A stretch of 64,000 nucleotides of DNA, taken from Tetrahymena thermophila SB210. Lineage: Eukaryota > Ciliophora > Oligohymenophorea > Hymenostomatida > Tetrahymenidae. Location of the stretch: positions 310,001 to 374,000 of the forward strand of contig NW_002476433.1 in NCBI RefSeq assembly GCF_000189635.1, written 5' to 3'. Positions 12,162 to 24,478 of the stretch are shown here, piece after piece; positions within the stretch are counted from its first letter, which is position 1, and every line of letters starts with the position of its first letter. A model generated the notes under the pieces. The model ran no database searches and was not told the DNA's origin. It worked only from the letters and a program-made list of their open reading frames with translations. A program made the translations under genes and the position numbers.

Positions 12162-14355
12162 ATGATAATTTCAAAAATTGACTTATTTTCATCTCAATTT
12201 TCATTTAATGTGAACGATAAACATATGAAAAAAGGTACTATTTTAGGCGCATTTTTATCAATTTTAGTAATTTTAACAAGCTTGGCATATTTTGTGTACA
12301 TTTTAAAGGAATACATAACAAACTAAATTGAGCCAACCTATAGATCTCAAAGCTTCGTAACTGATCATACACTCAATATCCCCTTAAGCAGTGACCTGAT
12401 TGCCTTTAAATTTGACTATGGAAACAACTATTTGCTAGAAAAATAAAAAGAAAAGACATACATCGTTTATATTGCATTCTTTTACTATCAAAGTAACGAT
12501 GACTAGCAATTCATAACTCTAGACGTTATTGACTGCACTAACCCTAACCTTTTAGGATTTAAGTGTGTCGATTTTACTAATCTTTCTAACTACACCTTGG
12601 CACACAATTCATAGATTAACTTGTAGTCTTCAATATAAATATTAACTTATGGATGCAGAGATATTGATAGTATTAAAACAACTATGCCTAATAATTGTGC
12701 GGAGTAATCAGAAATAGATAATATTATTAATGGCTTAAACGCTGGCTAAAAATTTAAGCTTTACACTTCTTAGTATAATGCAACCTCATAAGAATTATAA
12801 GTAAATTACAGAAATTTGATAGTTTATACATTTTCAACGTAGTCAATTACAACTATCTTAAATACATCGATTCAAAATACTTCTGTAAAATAAGGCTTAA
12901 TAATTTAAAAAGAAGAAACTTATTCTACTCCCCTTTCTTACTCATAAATAAATTAAGGACTAGATAGATAACAAGCACTTTCAATCGGGGTAGGTCCATA
13001 TAATATAGCATTGTTGTAAGTTGATGAAATAGTTTAGTATGTTCAAATATAATACCCAACTTTGCCTTAAATTCTTGCTCTGGTAAACAGTATTTTTGCC
13101 TTATTAATGCTAATTGGTATTATAGGTCGCTATGCTTCTTAGAGATCGATACAAAAAGACTTTTTAATGCTTTTTTTGAAGACAATTTATCAAGATTATT
13201 ATTTTAAAAATTTAAATGTTGCTAATTTTTTCAATAATTAATCATAATAACAGTAAGTAGAAGTTAAGGAATAGGAAAATGAAGAGAAAAAGATACATGA
13301 AGATGGTGAAAAAGTTGATGAACTACACGAAAATGGTATACTTGTACCCACTTTTTAAAATAAACAAAAGTAAAGTCTAGACTTAGAATAACCAAAAAAT
13401 ATTACTTAAGCCAATAGCTTTAAATTAAAATTTCAAGATAAACCATTTTCTTAAGAGTAAAAAGAAGTTTTAACTGAATGTGTGAATACTGATACACCTT
13501 TGAATAATAATAATAAAGATGAGAGGATAGATAAAATTTTGATATTACCATAAGACTCTGTAATAGAAGGTTCAAACACAAACTAAGATAGTCATTGGGG
13601 CGATGATGCTGTTAGCTAATTCTCATACTCATATAGACCAAACCTAGCATTATCTATTAAGAGGTCTAATTCAAGCTAATTTTACAATTAAAAGCTCAGA
13701 AATAACCGCCTAAAAGAAATAAAAAATTAAGAGTCTTAGATGATTCTGAGAAAACTTTCAACAATACATAACTAAAATGTTTAAACCAAAGTTGAGAATG
13801 TAATCTTCAGCAAGAAGTATATTCATTTTTTATTACTTAAAAGCTTTATAATATTTATATTATTTTATTAAAAAAGGACTTTTAAACAATAAGATTAAAT
13901 AAATTTAAAACAAAAAAATAATAAAATGATGAAGAAGATTGAGTAACAAATTCAGAAAGAACTGAATATATTAAATTTTGTTAAGGATATTTTATTCTTG
14001 AAGAAAGCTATTTTAATGATGTTAAGTCAAGAACAGCTGGCTGCACTCTAAGCCATTAGCTGTTCACAGAATTTTTTAGATTTAAATTTAAATGAGAAAT
14101 TTGAAAACATGAAATAACTTGGTAAATTATTTTTATTTTAAAGTTGACAAAATAAATTAACTTATAATTTGCTTTAAAAATGTAGAGGAACAATTTAGCT
14201 TAAGCCATTATGAAAAATCATTTGCTCTTATGGAAAATAGCAAATTTTAACTAGAGTATTTGAATAACTTCTTAAATAGGTGTCAAAATGATGATAATTT
14301 AAGCCCACTAGACTTAAAAATTATATAAACTCTTAAAAAGTGTCATATTAATTGA
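12162..14355 (+). CDS. Type A two-span membrane protein, second copy
   Basis: Near-identical to the gene at 5633, with the same start context, two membrane spans, Cys pattern, intron positions and C-terminal helical module, ending at TGA after LKKCHIN. Differences are mostly single substitutions plus small in-frame indels in the tail (for example DERIDKIL in place of EEKDKIL near 13520). I found no frame-breaking change, so both type A copies appear functional, in contrast to the broken type B copy upstream. Introns lie near 13820-13885 and 14127-14190. Role unknown. Confidence 0.82.
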
Positions 14356-15593
14356 AATTATTTGTGTTTTTTTGTACTTTTTTGTTTTTGTTGTTTCTTA
14401 TTATTACTGGCTTTGAATTTAACTTTTATTTTTATTTTTTTTTGCTTATTTGAACGGATAGGCAAAAATTAGTCATTAAGTGAAAAATAATAACACTTAT
14501 TAAACACTAGCTGAAAAGCCTAAAAAATTTTTTTCCCTTTTTAAAAGATTGAATTTCAATCAATAAAATTTAAGAGTCTTTTAAGTATATTTAAATTATT
14601 GCTATTTAAATAAAATTAGATAGCTAAAATGTATTTTTTAAAAATAGTTCTCACTTTAAATTTTATGTTAGTTTTAACTTTACATTTTTGTAGATATTTT
14701 AAATAATTGTATTATTAGAAATAATTACAATATTTTTGAAAATGAAATCAAATTTACTTCACTCAAATTTAATATGACATTAGTTTTTTGAGATTTTATT
14801 ATTAGCTAGATTTTATGTAATCCTTATAGCGAAGCCAATATAAGAGATCATTTAAATTTAAATAATTTCAAAAATCAATAAATTAAGGTTTTTTAAGAAT
14901 TAGATTATTATAATTATTATTTTTTTTTTATTCAAATAAATTGGAATAATTATCAATTACTACGTTAGGTTATCATTTTAAATTCATTAACTGATGATAA
15001 TATTAAGACTATTAAAAATTCAAAAAACCCTATTCTACAGTGTAATGTAGATTAGAAATTAAAATAAGATAACCTTGTTGAAAAATAAAAATTATAAGAA
15101 TAGACACATATTTGAATACATAAAATATATATTTATAAAATTATTATTTAAAATAATGGTCCTTAACAAAAAAAAATATTTGTGAATACAAAAATCATAC
15201 TTAATATTTTTTAGCTTACATTTTATCAAAACTATCTTACTGTTTACACTGATTACTCTGAATTGAAATCATATATATAAATAAATAGTTAATATATTCA
15301 TAGAGAAATGAATTATATTCGATAATGATAATACTAATATAATTATTTAAGTTGAATAATATTTTATTGATTGCTTAATTTGACGATTAATTAATCAAAA
15401 TTCACTAAGTTTCAGTAAAAATAATTATTTAGACTGATGAGTATTATTTAATAAAGTAGACTAAATTTTAGCGTAGTACTCTAAAAATATTCTAAAATTG
15501 ATAATTTATAAACCATGAAAGATTTATAATAAACAAAATTAATTGCTTAAGCAATATAAAAAACAAGTTAAAAAATATTGTAGATAGAATAGG

Positions 15594-16079
15594 ATGCAGA
15601 ACTTTATATTTTATAATTAGATTCCTGAAGAATATAAATGTTAGGACTGTTAAGAGCCTATTCTAAATCCATTAGAATGTAGTTTTTGCCTGAAAAAATA
15701 CTGTAAGGATTGTACCTATTAAAATCATATTTGCACTCAATAAGCTACAAAAACAGAGAAAATTTAGAAGTGTTTTCTGTCATGTAGTATGAAATATTTA
15801 GACAGACTCAAGTTAATAAAATCAAAGTGCTATAACTGTTCTGAAATAATATCATTGTCATCTTACAAACAGCATTTATAACAATGTTTTAACATTAAAG
15901 TAATATTTTATTTTCCTTTTTAAAAATATTTTATTAATTTGTTATATCTCCTAAAAAAATCCATAAAGCAAGCTTCTCCAGATTTATCTACAGTAAGCGA
16001 AAGAAGCATATAGATAGAATCAGAAGATTTTGAAAGTGAATCAGATTTTTTATTATTTAGCAAAAATAATATTTTCTGA
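15594..16079 (+). CDS. RING/TRAF-like zinc-finger protein
   Basis: ATG gives MQNFIFYNQIPEEYKC and a compact Cys-rich domain: CQDCQEP, LECSFCLKKYCKDC and HICTQ in the first 50 residues, resembling a RING finger. A TRAF-type C2HC finger follows (CYNCSEIISL, then H and C in KQHLQQC). A single intron of about 70 nt (about 15899-15967) separates this from a short acidic, Ser-rich C-terminus (VSERSIQIESEDFESESDF) ending at TGA. The order RING then TRAF-like finger is typical of ubiquitin-ligase or adaptor proteins, but the spacing does not fit one family cleanly. The duplicate at 9046 is cut off before the second finger. Confidence 0.65.
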
Positions 16080-17425
16080 AATAATTATTTTTTTATATAA
16101 TTTATCTTTCTTTGAATATCTTATGCTTATTAAAAAATCAATAAATTCTATAAAAAAATAAATAATTTTATTAAATTTTTAAAATAATTATTGCAATAAT
16201 AAATTATAACTTTATTATTCAAAATAAGTTTTTTAAATAAAAGTTTTAAAACACTTTGGTATTGATATTATTTCAAGTATTTTTTATTTTATCAAATAAA
16301 AATAGTACTTGTTATAAAATAGCCTGATTTTTTACATACTTACTACTAAAAAATTGCTAATATAAATTTTTTTTCATTTAGAAAATAAGAGGATAATCAA
16401 AACTGAGCAAAAAAAAGTGAAAACACAATAATATTTAATCTTTCAAAATAATTTATTTTTTATAAGAAGTTGAAACTCATTGACCTTTTTATAAAAGGAA
16501 TTTATTTTATTGTTTTATTTATTAAAATTTGAAAAAAATTATTTATTTATTTATTTGAAAAAAATGCATCTTTAATACTAAATTTTTAATTATTATTATT
16601 ATTAAAAATAAATTAATTTAAAACATAATTGATCAAATAAATATCATATCTATTAATAATTTGAGTGTATGATTTTATAAATCTTTTAATTATTTAATCA
16701 AAAATTAAAATTCTTTACATTGAAAAAAATAAAAAGCTTTATCATATTTTTTAAAAAATGAGGATATTTAAAATTTTTTAAATATTTTTTATATTATTAA
16801 AATCTTAATTGATTTTTATTGAATTGAATTGATTTTTTAAATATAAATGCTCATCATAAAATTTTGTTCATAAAAATAGATGCTGAAAATTTTTGAAATA
16901 TATTATTTTATACATTTAATAGAACATATATTCTTACTAAATGTTATTATATAAACATTTTTTATTTTAATATTGAATCTTAAATATTTACTTTCCAGTT
17001 ATCAATATTTTTGATTAATTTGATAATTTTTTTCAAATTTATTTTGGATTTATTTTGAATATTTAATTTGATAAATAAATTTTTAATAAAGATAAATTCT
17101 TTTTGGCAAAAATTAAAAAATATTTACTCAAAATAGTTTTTAATTTTGCTTTTATTTAGTAAAAAAAATTTGGTTAATTATTTAAATTTTAATAAACAAT
17201 GAGGAAATTTATCATATTTTTTATATAATTTTGCTATCAAGTATGTTATATAACTTTTACATAAGATTAAATTTATAAAAATATACTCACAAAAAATCTA
17301 ATTTACTTTTACTAAAATTATATTCTATCTATCTATTTTCTGAATTTTCATTTTAATTTTTTAAATTAAATTAACAAAATTATGTTTAAGATATTCTTTA
17401 AAAAAAAATATAATTTCGAAAAATT
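16080..17425. other. AT-rich intergenic region
   Basis: A 1.3-kb gap between plus-strand and minus-strand genes, with TGA in all frames and long A/T runs. No gene or RNA recognised. Confidence 0.7.
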
Positions 17426-18781
17426 TCAAACCAAACTTTTAGTTTTGTTATTGATTCTATTTAAAACAAGCTTTTATTATTATTAAAAAATATGGTTAGA
17501 ATTAGAAAATTTATAAAAATAAATTACATTTGAGATTCTTTCTTTGTTCCTTTTTTCTATTTTCTTTCTTTCCTCTTCCTACAAATCATCTATGTCTGAA
17601 TTTACAAATTGTTTTTTTGAAGTTGATTCTAATTTATTTTGTGTCTAACTTATTGCTATAATAAGATAAATTTATTTTTAAAATACAATAAGCCAAATGA
17701 TAAATATATAAATTTAATTACGATTTAATTTATTGCTCTTGGCTAAAATGTTTCTAGCCTGACTACTTCTAGGATTCTCCATTAAGAAGTTCATATTTTA
17801 TGATGTAGCATAAATTCTTTTTTTCAATAGCTTTCTATCATTTTAAACACTATTAATTTTAGTTTACTGCTTAAAGTTAGATTCTAAAAATGTGAATCTG
17901 CCAGAAATTTATGTTTCATCAAATATTTTATCACATAAAAACAATATTTTATCAATAGCAACCATTCCTTGGTTATTTAAACTTCTGCCTTATTCTTTAA
18001 AAAATCCAGGGTACCTGTTCTAATTTAAAATAGAAGATTTGAGCAAGTTGAGTTTTTAAATAAAATATTAATTCACTTTGAACAATCTATCGTTAGTGAA
18101 TAAAATCAATAAAGAAATTAAAAAATATACTTTGAAAATATACTCTGTAACCATTTTTATAGTTAATAAGATCATAGGCATAGTAAGGTTTAACCAAAGT
18201 TTAAAATTAGGTAATTTCTGTTTCAATTAAGCTAAATGTTCTTGCATTTACACAAATATTTATTTTTTCTTGATCATTTCAATAGTTTTTATATTAACTT
18301 CACTAAATATTACCCAATAGCAAAAATGGGTAAACAAACCTATTTACTTGGCCATGGTAGGTGAGCTTATCAAGTTAAAAACCTAGTCTATTTAACTCTT
18401 TTCAAACACAATAGCTCTATCCATAGGTTCTTTCTGCTTTCTCTTTTTAACATCTGTATTCTCGTTTTCCTCATTAACATTATCAAAATTATATAATCTA
18501 AATTCTTTCGGCACGTTCTAATCGCTCTGCGAATATAAAGGTTTTTTCTCTACCTCTTATTACCCAGTGTTTTGAACAGGAATATATTCTCGAGGAAACT
18601 TTTGTTTAAATTCTTCTAAAATAACTAATATATCATCAATCGTAATATTAATAGGTTTTTATAACTCATGTAGATCATCAGAGTCTATCCTTATTTAGCT
18701 GAAAGGATATTTAAATATATTATTTGTGAAAACTAAATCCTTTTCTTCTGCTGTGGTTATATATTTAGGATTTTCTTGCAT
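17426..18781 (-). CDS. Hypothetical protein, five exons
   Basis: Read on the minus strand from MQENPKYITTAEEKDLV. The first exon encodes about 145 residues, including DDILVILEEFKQKFP and a basic patch KKRKQKEP. Frame continuity places introns at about 18353-18308 (GTAAAT...TTTAG), 18140-18085 and 17711-17645. The middle exon includes NRYPGFFKEQGRSLNNQ and IDKILFLCDKIFDETQ; the last exon is charged (DDLQEEERKKIEKRNKER) and ends at TGA near 17426. I recognise no domain. The base composition of the exons, clearly richer in G+C than the introns, supports a real gene. The start could lie further upstream if a TAG just before the ATG marks a 3' splice site. Confidence 0.6.
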
Positions 18782-19109
18782 ATTCTAATTTATTTCTAAT
18801 AAAGAAAAATAATAAGTTAATTTAAAGAAAAAAGTGCTTTTTGCATAAAAGTTTAAGTAGAATCATGAATAAATAATTCTATATGTAGAGCTTTTATTTT
18901 TAATCTCTCCCATAAATACTTCAAACTTGAAAAGCACAAAAAATTTTTTGGTGTTCAACTCAATAAATTTAAGTTAAAAAAATTTGCTAATTAAATTGAT
19001 TATTTTGCTTAATTGGTTTCAAATTATAATTAAACTTAGATAAAAAAATAATTATTTATTTTTTAAATATTTATAATATCATTAATAGAGTAAGTAGATT
19101 ATCTTTAAT

Positions 19110-20114
19110 TCATTCATCTCTTTATTTTAACTAAGTAATCTACAAAAGTAAAATGAAAATATTTTTCTAAAATTTAACCAAAATAAATGATTTACTTCTT
19201 AAGGTAGTTTGGTTAAAAGGGAATATATAATTCTTCTTAATATATTCGATGTCATAATTTATTTCAAATTTATTTTGTTTGTCATCTAAAGGTGCTTTTT
19301 TTGTTCTCTCTTTTGATCCTTCGCCTTATGATTATAGTTTTTTCTTAGCTGACTGGCTCTATTCTTTGTAACTGCTAGTATTATATGCATTAGATGTCAT
19401 GGAAGCACCGTTTATTTATGAGTTAGGTTCTGGACTTTTATTCTAATCCATTCTCGATTCTTATTGTAAATTTTTTTCATTTTCTGTATTAGTTTTGCCA
19501 GTATCGATGTTAGGGATTTTCATAAGTTTCAATCCTAATTCTTCAAATAAATTTGTTTGTGATTCTTGATACTTTTGATTCAAATCTTCTTTTTTGCGAG
19601 TGCTGATGACAATTGTATCCGCAGAAAAATTATTATCTATTTGATACATAAATTTATTAAAATATTCTGTTTCTGAATACATTTTAATTTTTGCAATATT
19701 AAAATATTAAATATTATAATAAGGTTTGATTACTATTCCATTCTGATTTAATATCACAATTCTTAATAGGATATTTCTTTAATATGAACTAGATATTCTT
19801 CTAATTAGGTTCTATATTCAATTTTTCTAAATACCTGCAAGCATATTCATGCTCTATAACTTTAACAAAGTTTTTATTCTTCGAAATATCTATTTCCTTT
19901 TTATATTATGTATAATAAGTTAGCAAATTACTTTAAAAGCTATTTTATTTTAACAGCTATTTTAACCATTATAATATTGATTAAATAGTAAAAACTAATA
20001 TGTAAATCATGAATTTGTATTATGAATATCTGTATATACTTGAGGAGTATTTCTTAGTCTGATTCTAAATGTTCTATCATCTAAATTTTTCTAAAAAGTA
20101 GTTCTATCAGCCAT
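19110..20114 (-). CDS. Hypothetical protein with Gln/Ser/Lys-rich C-terminus
   Basis: The proposed start is MADRTTFQKNLDDRTFRIRL. After an intron near 20040-19898 the frame continues with EIDISKNKNFVKVIEHEYAC, then EKLNIEPNQKNIQFILKK. A second intron (about 19732-19674) joins in frame to FNKFMYQIDNNFSADTIVIS, a linker rich in Asn, Ser and Gln, and a conserved-looking stretch EINYDIEYIKKNYIFPFN before TGA. An ATG at 19682 would give a shorter frame, but the splice solution joins both halves without a stop and seems more likely. No domain recognised. Confidence 0.55.
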
Positions 20115-20617
20115 TCATAAAGTTAATTTTAAACACTTTTTAACTTAGCTTAATAATCTCTTATTCAATTTATGCTACAGTTTTACAATTTATCTTCAAA
20201 CTCTATACATATCGCATCCAACCAAATTCCAAATATATATATATATACTTTATTAAGATTAAAATCTAATTAATTACTTAATGTTTAATAGATGCATTCT
20301 CTCAAAAAAAAATAAAAAATTTCAATATTAAAATTATTTCAAATATGAACAAAAAAAGTTAATTTTCAAAAAATATTTTAATCATAACTTTTTTAAGCTC
20401 AATTTTATTTCAAAAAAAGAATTTAGTTTTTATATTAAGCAAATTAAATTTGACATATCTTACAATTAATAATCAAATTGAAACAAATTTCATTTAATTT
20501 TTTATTTTAAAAGAAATAGTTAAAATTATTTTCTTCAAATCAACTTAATTTTTGTATTAAAAAACATGTATCATATATTAATAATAATAATATTTATAAA
20601 TTTAATAAACTTTTAAT
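20115..20617. other. AT-rich intergenic region
   Basis: Separates two minus-strand genes. It includes an ATATATAT run near 20240 and an ATAATAATAATA run near 20580. No feature recognised. Confidence 0.6.
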
Positions 20618-22184
20618 TCAAATTAAAAAGGGAATAATAGCTTTTCTGCCTCTAGGGAATTCTTTTCCGAATTCTTTTTTGTATCTTCTTTATTTTCCTA
20701 AAGCCCAGACGAACATTTAGTAGAAGCTGATAGCAGTGAAGAAGTAGGCTTTTTTAATATTTTAAATAATAAAGTTATTTTTAAAAATAAATAATTAAAA
20801 TTATAGTTTACAGGTATAGCATCTAGAAAAGCCAGAGAAAGCAACCCAGGCAAGAGTTTCCCAAAGATAGTTAGCACAGGAAACTTAATCGAAACCCCAT
20901 CCAGTAGGGATCTTTCTACGCTTGTTTACAGAAGAACCATCTTCGAGAGTTTTAGAAGGTACTTCAGTTCTAATATTTGATAAAGTCTTGTGGCACTAGA
21001 AGTTTAAGAATTCAAAGAGAGCCCAAAGACCAAGCCAGATACCCTTGGTAAGATTGCTATAACCGGGGTCTTTGTAATACATAAAGTATTCAACACCAAT
21101 AAAGGTGCCAAAGAAAATCCTTTATTTTTTAATTTTTAGATTAAGTTTGTTAAATTTATTTTTTTTAAATCAATTTTCTCTTTATATTTATCAATCAATT
21201 TTATTATTCAATTTTATAATAATAATAATAACAATAATAATACCAGTAGTGAAGGAAATTTTTCCAGCAAGAAGCTAAAGGCATAGAGTCTCTACTGAAG
21301 ACATGGATAAAGAGAGTTTCAAGAATTCTCTTAACATAGTGGAGAACACCAATAGTTAATCCGATGCTAATATTTTAAAAAAATGATTTTTAATAAAATT
21401 CTCAGCTTTTTTTATTGATTAAATAAATTAAAATAAATCACAAAATTTTTAAAATTAAAATATCTTGAATTTATTTTTTGAAAAAGGCATTTTGATTATT
21501 CATTTCAAATTTTATTTAGCATAATTGATATTTTAAAATATTACTTTACTCTAAAAAAATTGTTTTATTAATTAATTAATTATTTTTAAGTTTTTTTAAT
21601 CATTCTAGTTTTATTATTTTAAAAAATTTACTTTTAACTAGTAGTCATTTCACCTCTGGATCTACCAATCAAGTAGAAAGCACCATAAAAAATGATAGGT
21701 CCCAAGTATTCTGCATAGAAGACCTTGTATTATAATTTAAAAATTGTAGTACTTTATTTGAATGAATGTATTTTAGAATTACAGTAGTCCAGCCAAGTTA
21801 AATACCTAAGTCTTTGACAACAACTTCAATTCCATTTTTTACAACAGGATATGTAGTTAAAAGTCTCTTGTTATCATCCAAAATAGTTTTATTTTCACTA
21901 ATTTGTGTTTTAAATTAAATAAATTAATATTTTAAGACACTTTTTTCAATTTAAGAGAAATTAATTACTCATCTCCAATAGTGAGCCATTATCTAATAGG
22001 AGCAATTCTTTCTATATTTTTATTTGAAAGATTTAGAATGATTTTTATTATTATTTATAAATTTACTTATTTTGCTGATTTCTTTCTTTAATAATAAGAC
22101 ATTAGAGTTCTTATCGCTAAGATCGAGACGGACTTCTCCGATTTTGTTTCCTCTACGGTCCTTAATGATGATCACGTCAGACAT
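20618..22184 (-). CDS. TECR: Very-long-chain trans-2-enoyl-CoA reductase (TECR/Tsc13 family)
   Basis: Catalyses the last reduction of the ER fatty-acid elongation cycle. The N-terminus MSDVIIIKDRRGNKIGEVRL leads a ubiquitin-like region with the family motif IRQWLTIGD. Later exons give VVVKDLGIQLGWTTV and AEYLGPIIFYGAFYLIGRS (first membrane region), HYVKRILETLFIHVFSRDSM (conserved His/Lys/Arg block), FEFLNFQCHKTLSNIR, RKIPTGWGFDQVSCANYLWE, and the ER-type C-terminus FGKEFPRGRKAIIPFLI before TGA. These blocks occur in the family order and the length (about 300 residues) is normal. Several short introns interrupt the gene, including one of about 65 nt (22089-22024) whose splice restores the KRIAPIRQ motif. 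Identification rests on the run of family motifs and is strong. Confidence 0.92.
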
Positions 22185-22993
22185 CTATTTATATTTCTAT
22201 TAGAAATTTTTGAATTTTTTTTGTAAACTGAAAAAGATATGATTCTTATTATTATTAATTAATTATTCTTAATTTCTGTTGGGATATTAGCTATTTTAAG
22301 ATTAAAACTCTTAAATAACAATATTATACTAATTTGTATAAGATTTTGGATATCTGTGAATTTAACTTTTTTACATTTTCAAAATCATCAAAAAGATATT
22401 ACTATTTGCCGCAAATTTATATTATTTGCGTCATTTTGTTTTGTATTTATTTTTTGCTGATGACTATTAATTATAAAGAAGAGTGATAAAATCCAAAATA
22501 AGCAGTTTTTATTAGTAAAATTAGAAGAATTACACTTACGGAATGTTCAAGATGATTAACTTTAGTTAAAATAAATTCCATCTCATTAAAATTTCATTTA
22601 ATATTAAAAATAAACTAATTCTTTATAATTAAAAAACAAAAAACAACTTTTATTTTCACTAAAAATTTTCTTTCCTTAATTCCTTAATTGTATAATTTAT
22701 ATTTCTATTATAAAATAAGATAAAATGATTAACTTATAAATAAAAATAAATATATATATAAAGATTCTTGAAACAATTTATTATTGTTATTTATTAAAAA
22801 CCCTATGTAAACTATCAAAAGAAATCTATTTAAAGTGAATTTAATTTTAGAAAATTGTATGCATTTCATTTGTTCATTCATAGATACAAATATTAATTTT
22901 ATATATAAGTGTACAGAATATTAGCATTTTATTAACTAGTTCATTAAATAAATATTTCATTTGTTTTTAAGTATAAAAGTTAAAGAAATAAAA
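22185..22993. other. AT-rich intergenic region
   Basis: Gap of 0.8 kb between the DPCD 3' end and the TECR start. No open frame or RNA gene seen. Confidence 0.65.
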
Positions 22994-23988
22994 TCAATTT
23001 TCAACAAATTCAATATCACCTTCCCTTGGTTTTTTAGCATTTAATTTCTCGAATTATTTTCTTCTCTCAGACTCTCTTTAGTTTGATAAAAACAAAGTAA
23101 ATTTATAAAGTTTGAAATATTAATTTATTACCTTAAAAGTATAGGATCTGGTTTAGGATATGATATAAGCAATGTACTATTTTTGTAAGAGAAAGTTGCT
23201 TTGCCCTTTTCTAACTTTAAATTATATCTTGCCAAATCAGGAACATCAATTCTTTTAAAGTATTTTTTATTTGTTGTTCTCACCACTAATTATTATTTTT
23301 CTTCATCGACCTCGATTTAGTAAACCTATTTTTACATTAGTTATAAACTACCATATACAAGATTAAATATTGCATAATACTTCTTCTGGGTATGGCAAAT
23401 TTCTAATTCTAAACTAAAAATCTCTGTCTGTGTCCTTTCTTAAGAATATAGGCTTTGATATATTTCATAAAAAATTACAACAAAATGTAAAAAATAGTTT
23501 TTTTCATATAAAAATTTGCTTACATTTGCACTTGTAGCCTTTAACAGTTATTCTTATTGATTAGGATTTAGAGGAGCTTCTCCTATTTCATACTCCCATT
23601 TAGCTTCCTTAAAATTGCTAGCTTTTTTGATTTTTCTCACTATTTTTTAAAATGAATTTTCTTCTTTGTTAATTAATCATGCTAATTACTTAATAATTCA
23701 TGGCTTTTCATATCATATTCTTCTACCTATTTAGAATAAATAACTAATTGTAATCACAAAAATATTTTGAATGTTTATAATTGATTACCATTTCTGTTTT
23801 ATCTGGAAAAGTGTATTACAAACATCTTTTTCCACCTTTTTTTGATGATTTATTATTATTCAATTTTAATTAACAATAAAATATTTCTACCTATAATTAA
23901 GCATGTAACAGTAGGTTTTTGGGTTTCCTAATTATAAAAATATTTTTTAAATTTTATTCAGCATAAATTTTAAGAATAATTTTACCAT
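22994..23988 (-). CDS. DPCD: DPCD protein (ciliogenesis/motility factor)
   Basis: Homologue of DPCD, a small protein linked in animals to motile-cilium assembly and primary ciliary dyskinesia. The first exon appears to be only the ATG codon (23988-23986), followed by an intron. The protein then runs ETQKPTVTCLIIGGKRCLQY, TFPDKTEM, VEEYDMKSHELL, KWEYEIGEAP, NISKPIFLRKDTDRDFQFRI, RNLPYPEEVLCNI, VVRTTNKKYYF-type block (here VVRTTNKKYFKRIDVPDLAR) and STLLISYPKPDP, all in the family order, ending EGDIEFVEN before TGA. Seven or so exons separated by introns of about 40-120 nt. Length close to 200 residues, as in animals. A multiciliated protist is an expected host. Very secure assignment; exact exon edges less so. 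Confidence 0.9.
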
Positions 23989-24478
23989 TTATGAAATGTT
24001 TTTATATAATTTTTAATTTGCTTAAGAATTTGATTTTTGATAACTATTTTTTAATTAATTTAAAAATTTTTAAATAATATATAAATATTTAAAAAAAAAA
24101 TGATAATTTTTAAGTATATTTTTTTATTAAAAAAAATATCTTCAAATAATAAATTTACTGAATTATATTTTTTTCTTTATTCTAAAAGAATTTTACTTAT
24201 AGCTAGATTATCAAAAATGAATATTATTTTATAAATAATAAAATAAGACATGTAAAATGAAATTAAGAAATTTGAAATATTAAAATAAAATATAATAATA
24301 TTAACTTAATTTTTAGTTATAAATAATATATAAATTATTGAACATCTGTAATTATAAACAAATAGCAAAATATAATATATAGAATCCCATATTTTTATAT
24401 TAAAGAAGCTTTTTAAATATTCGCAATTATATAAATAAATGCAAATTATTGATTAATTAATTAGTAAACAAAATTTTT

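Larger units (their letters stand above)
9575..15800 (+). repeat. Tandem segmental duplication, copy 2
   Basis: Second copy of the unit at 3155-9255: truncated type B gene, spacer, type A gene, spacer, zinc-finger gene. It differs by scattered substitutions and small indels, by the MITE-like insertion at 11901-12032, and by continuing into the complete zinc-finger gene at its right end. Confidence 0.85.
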
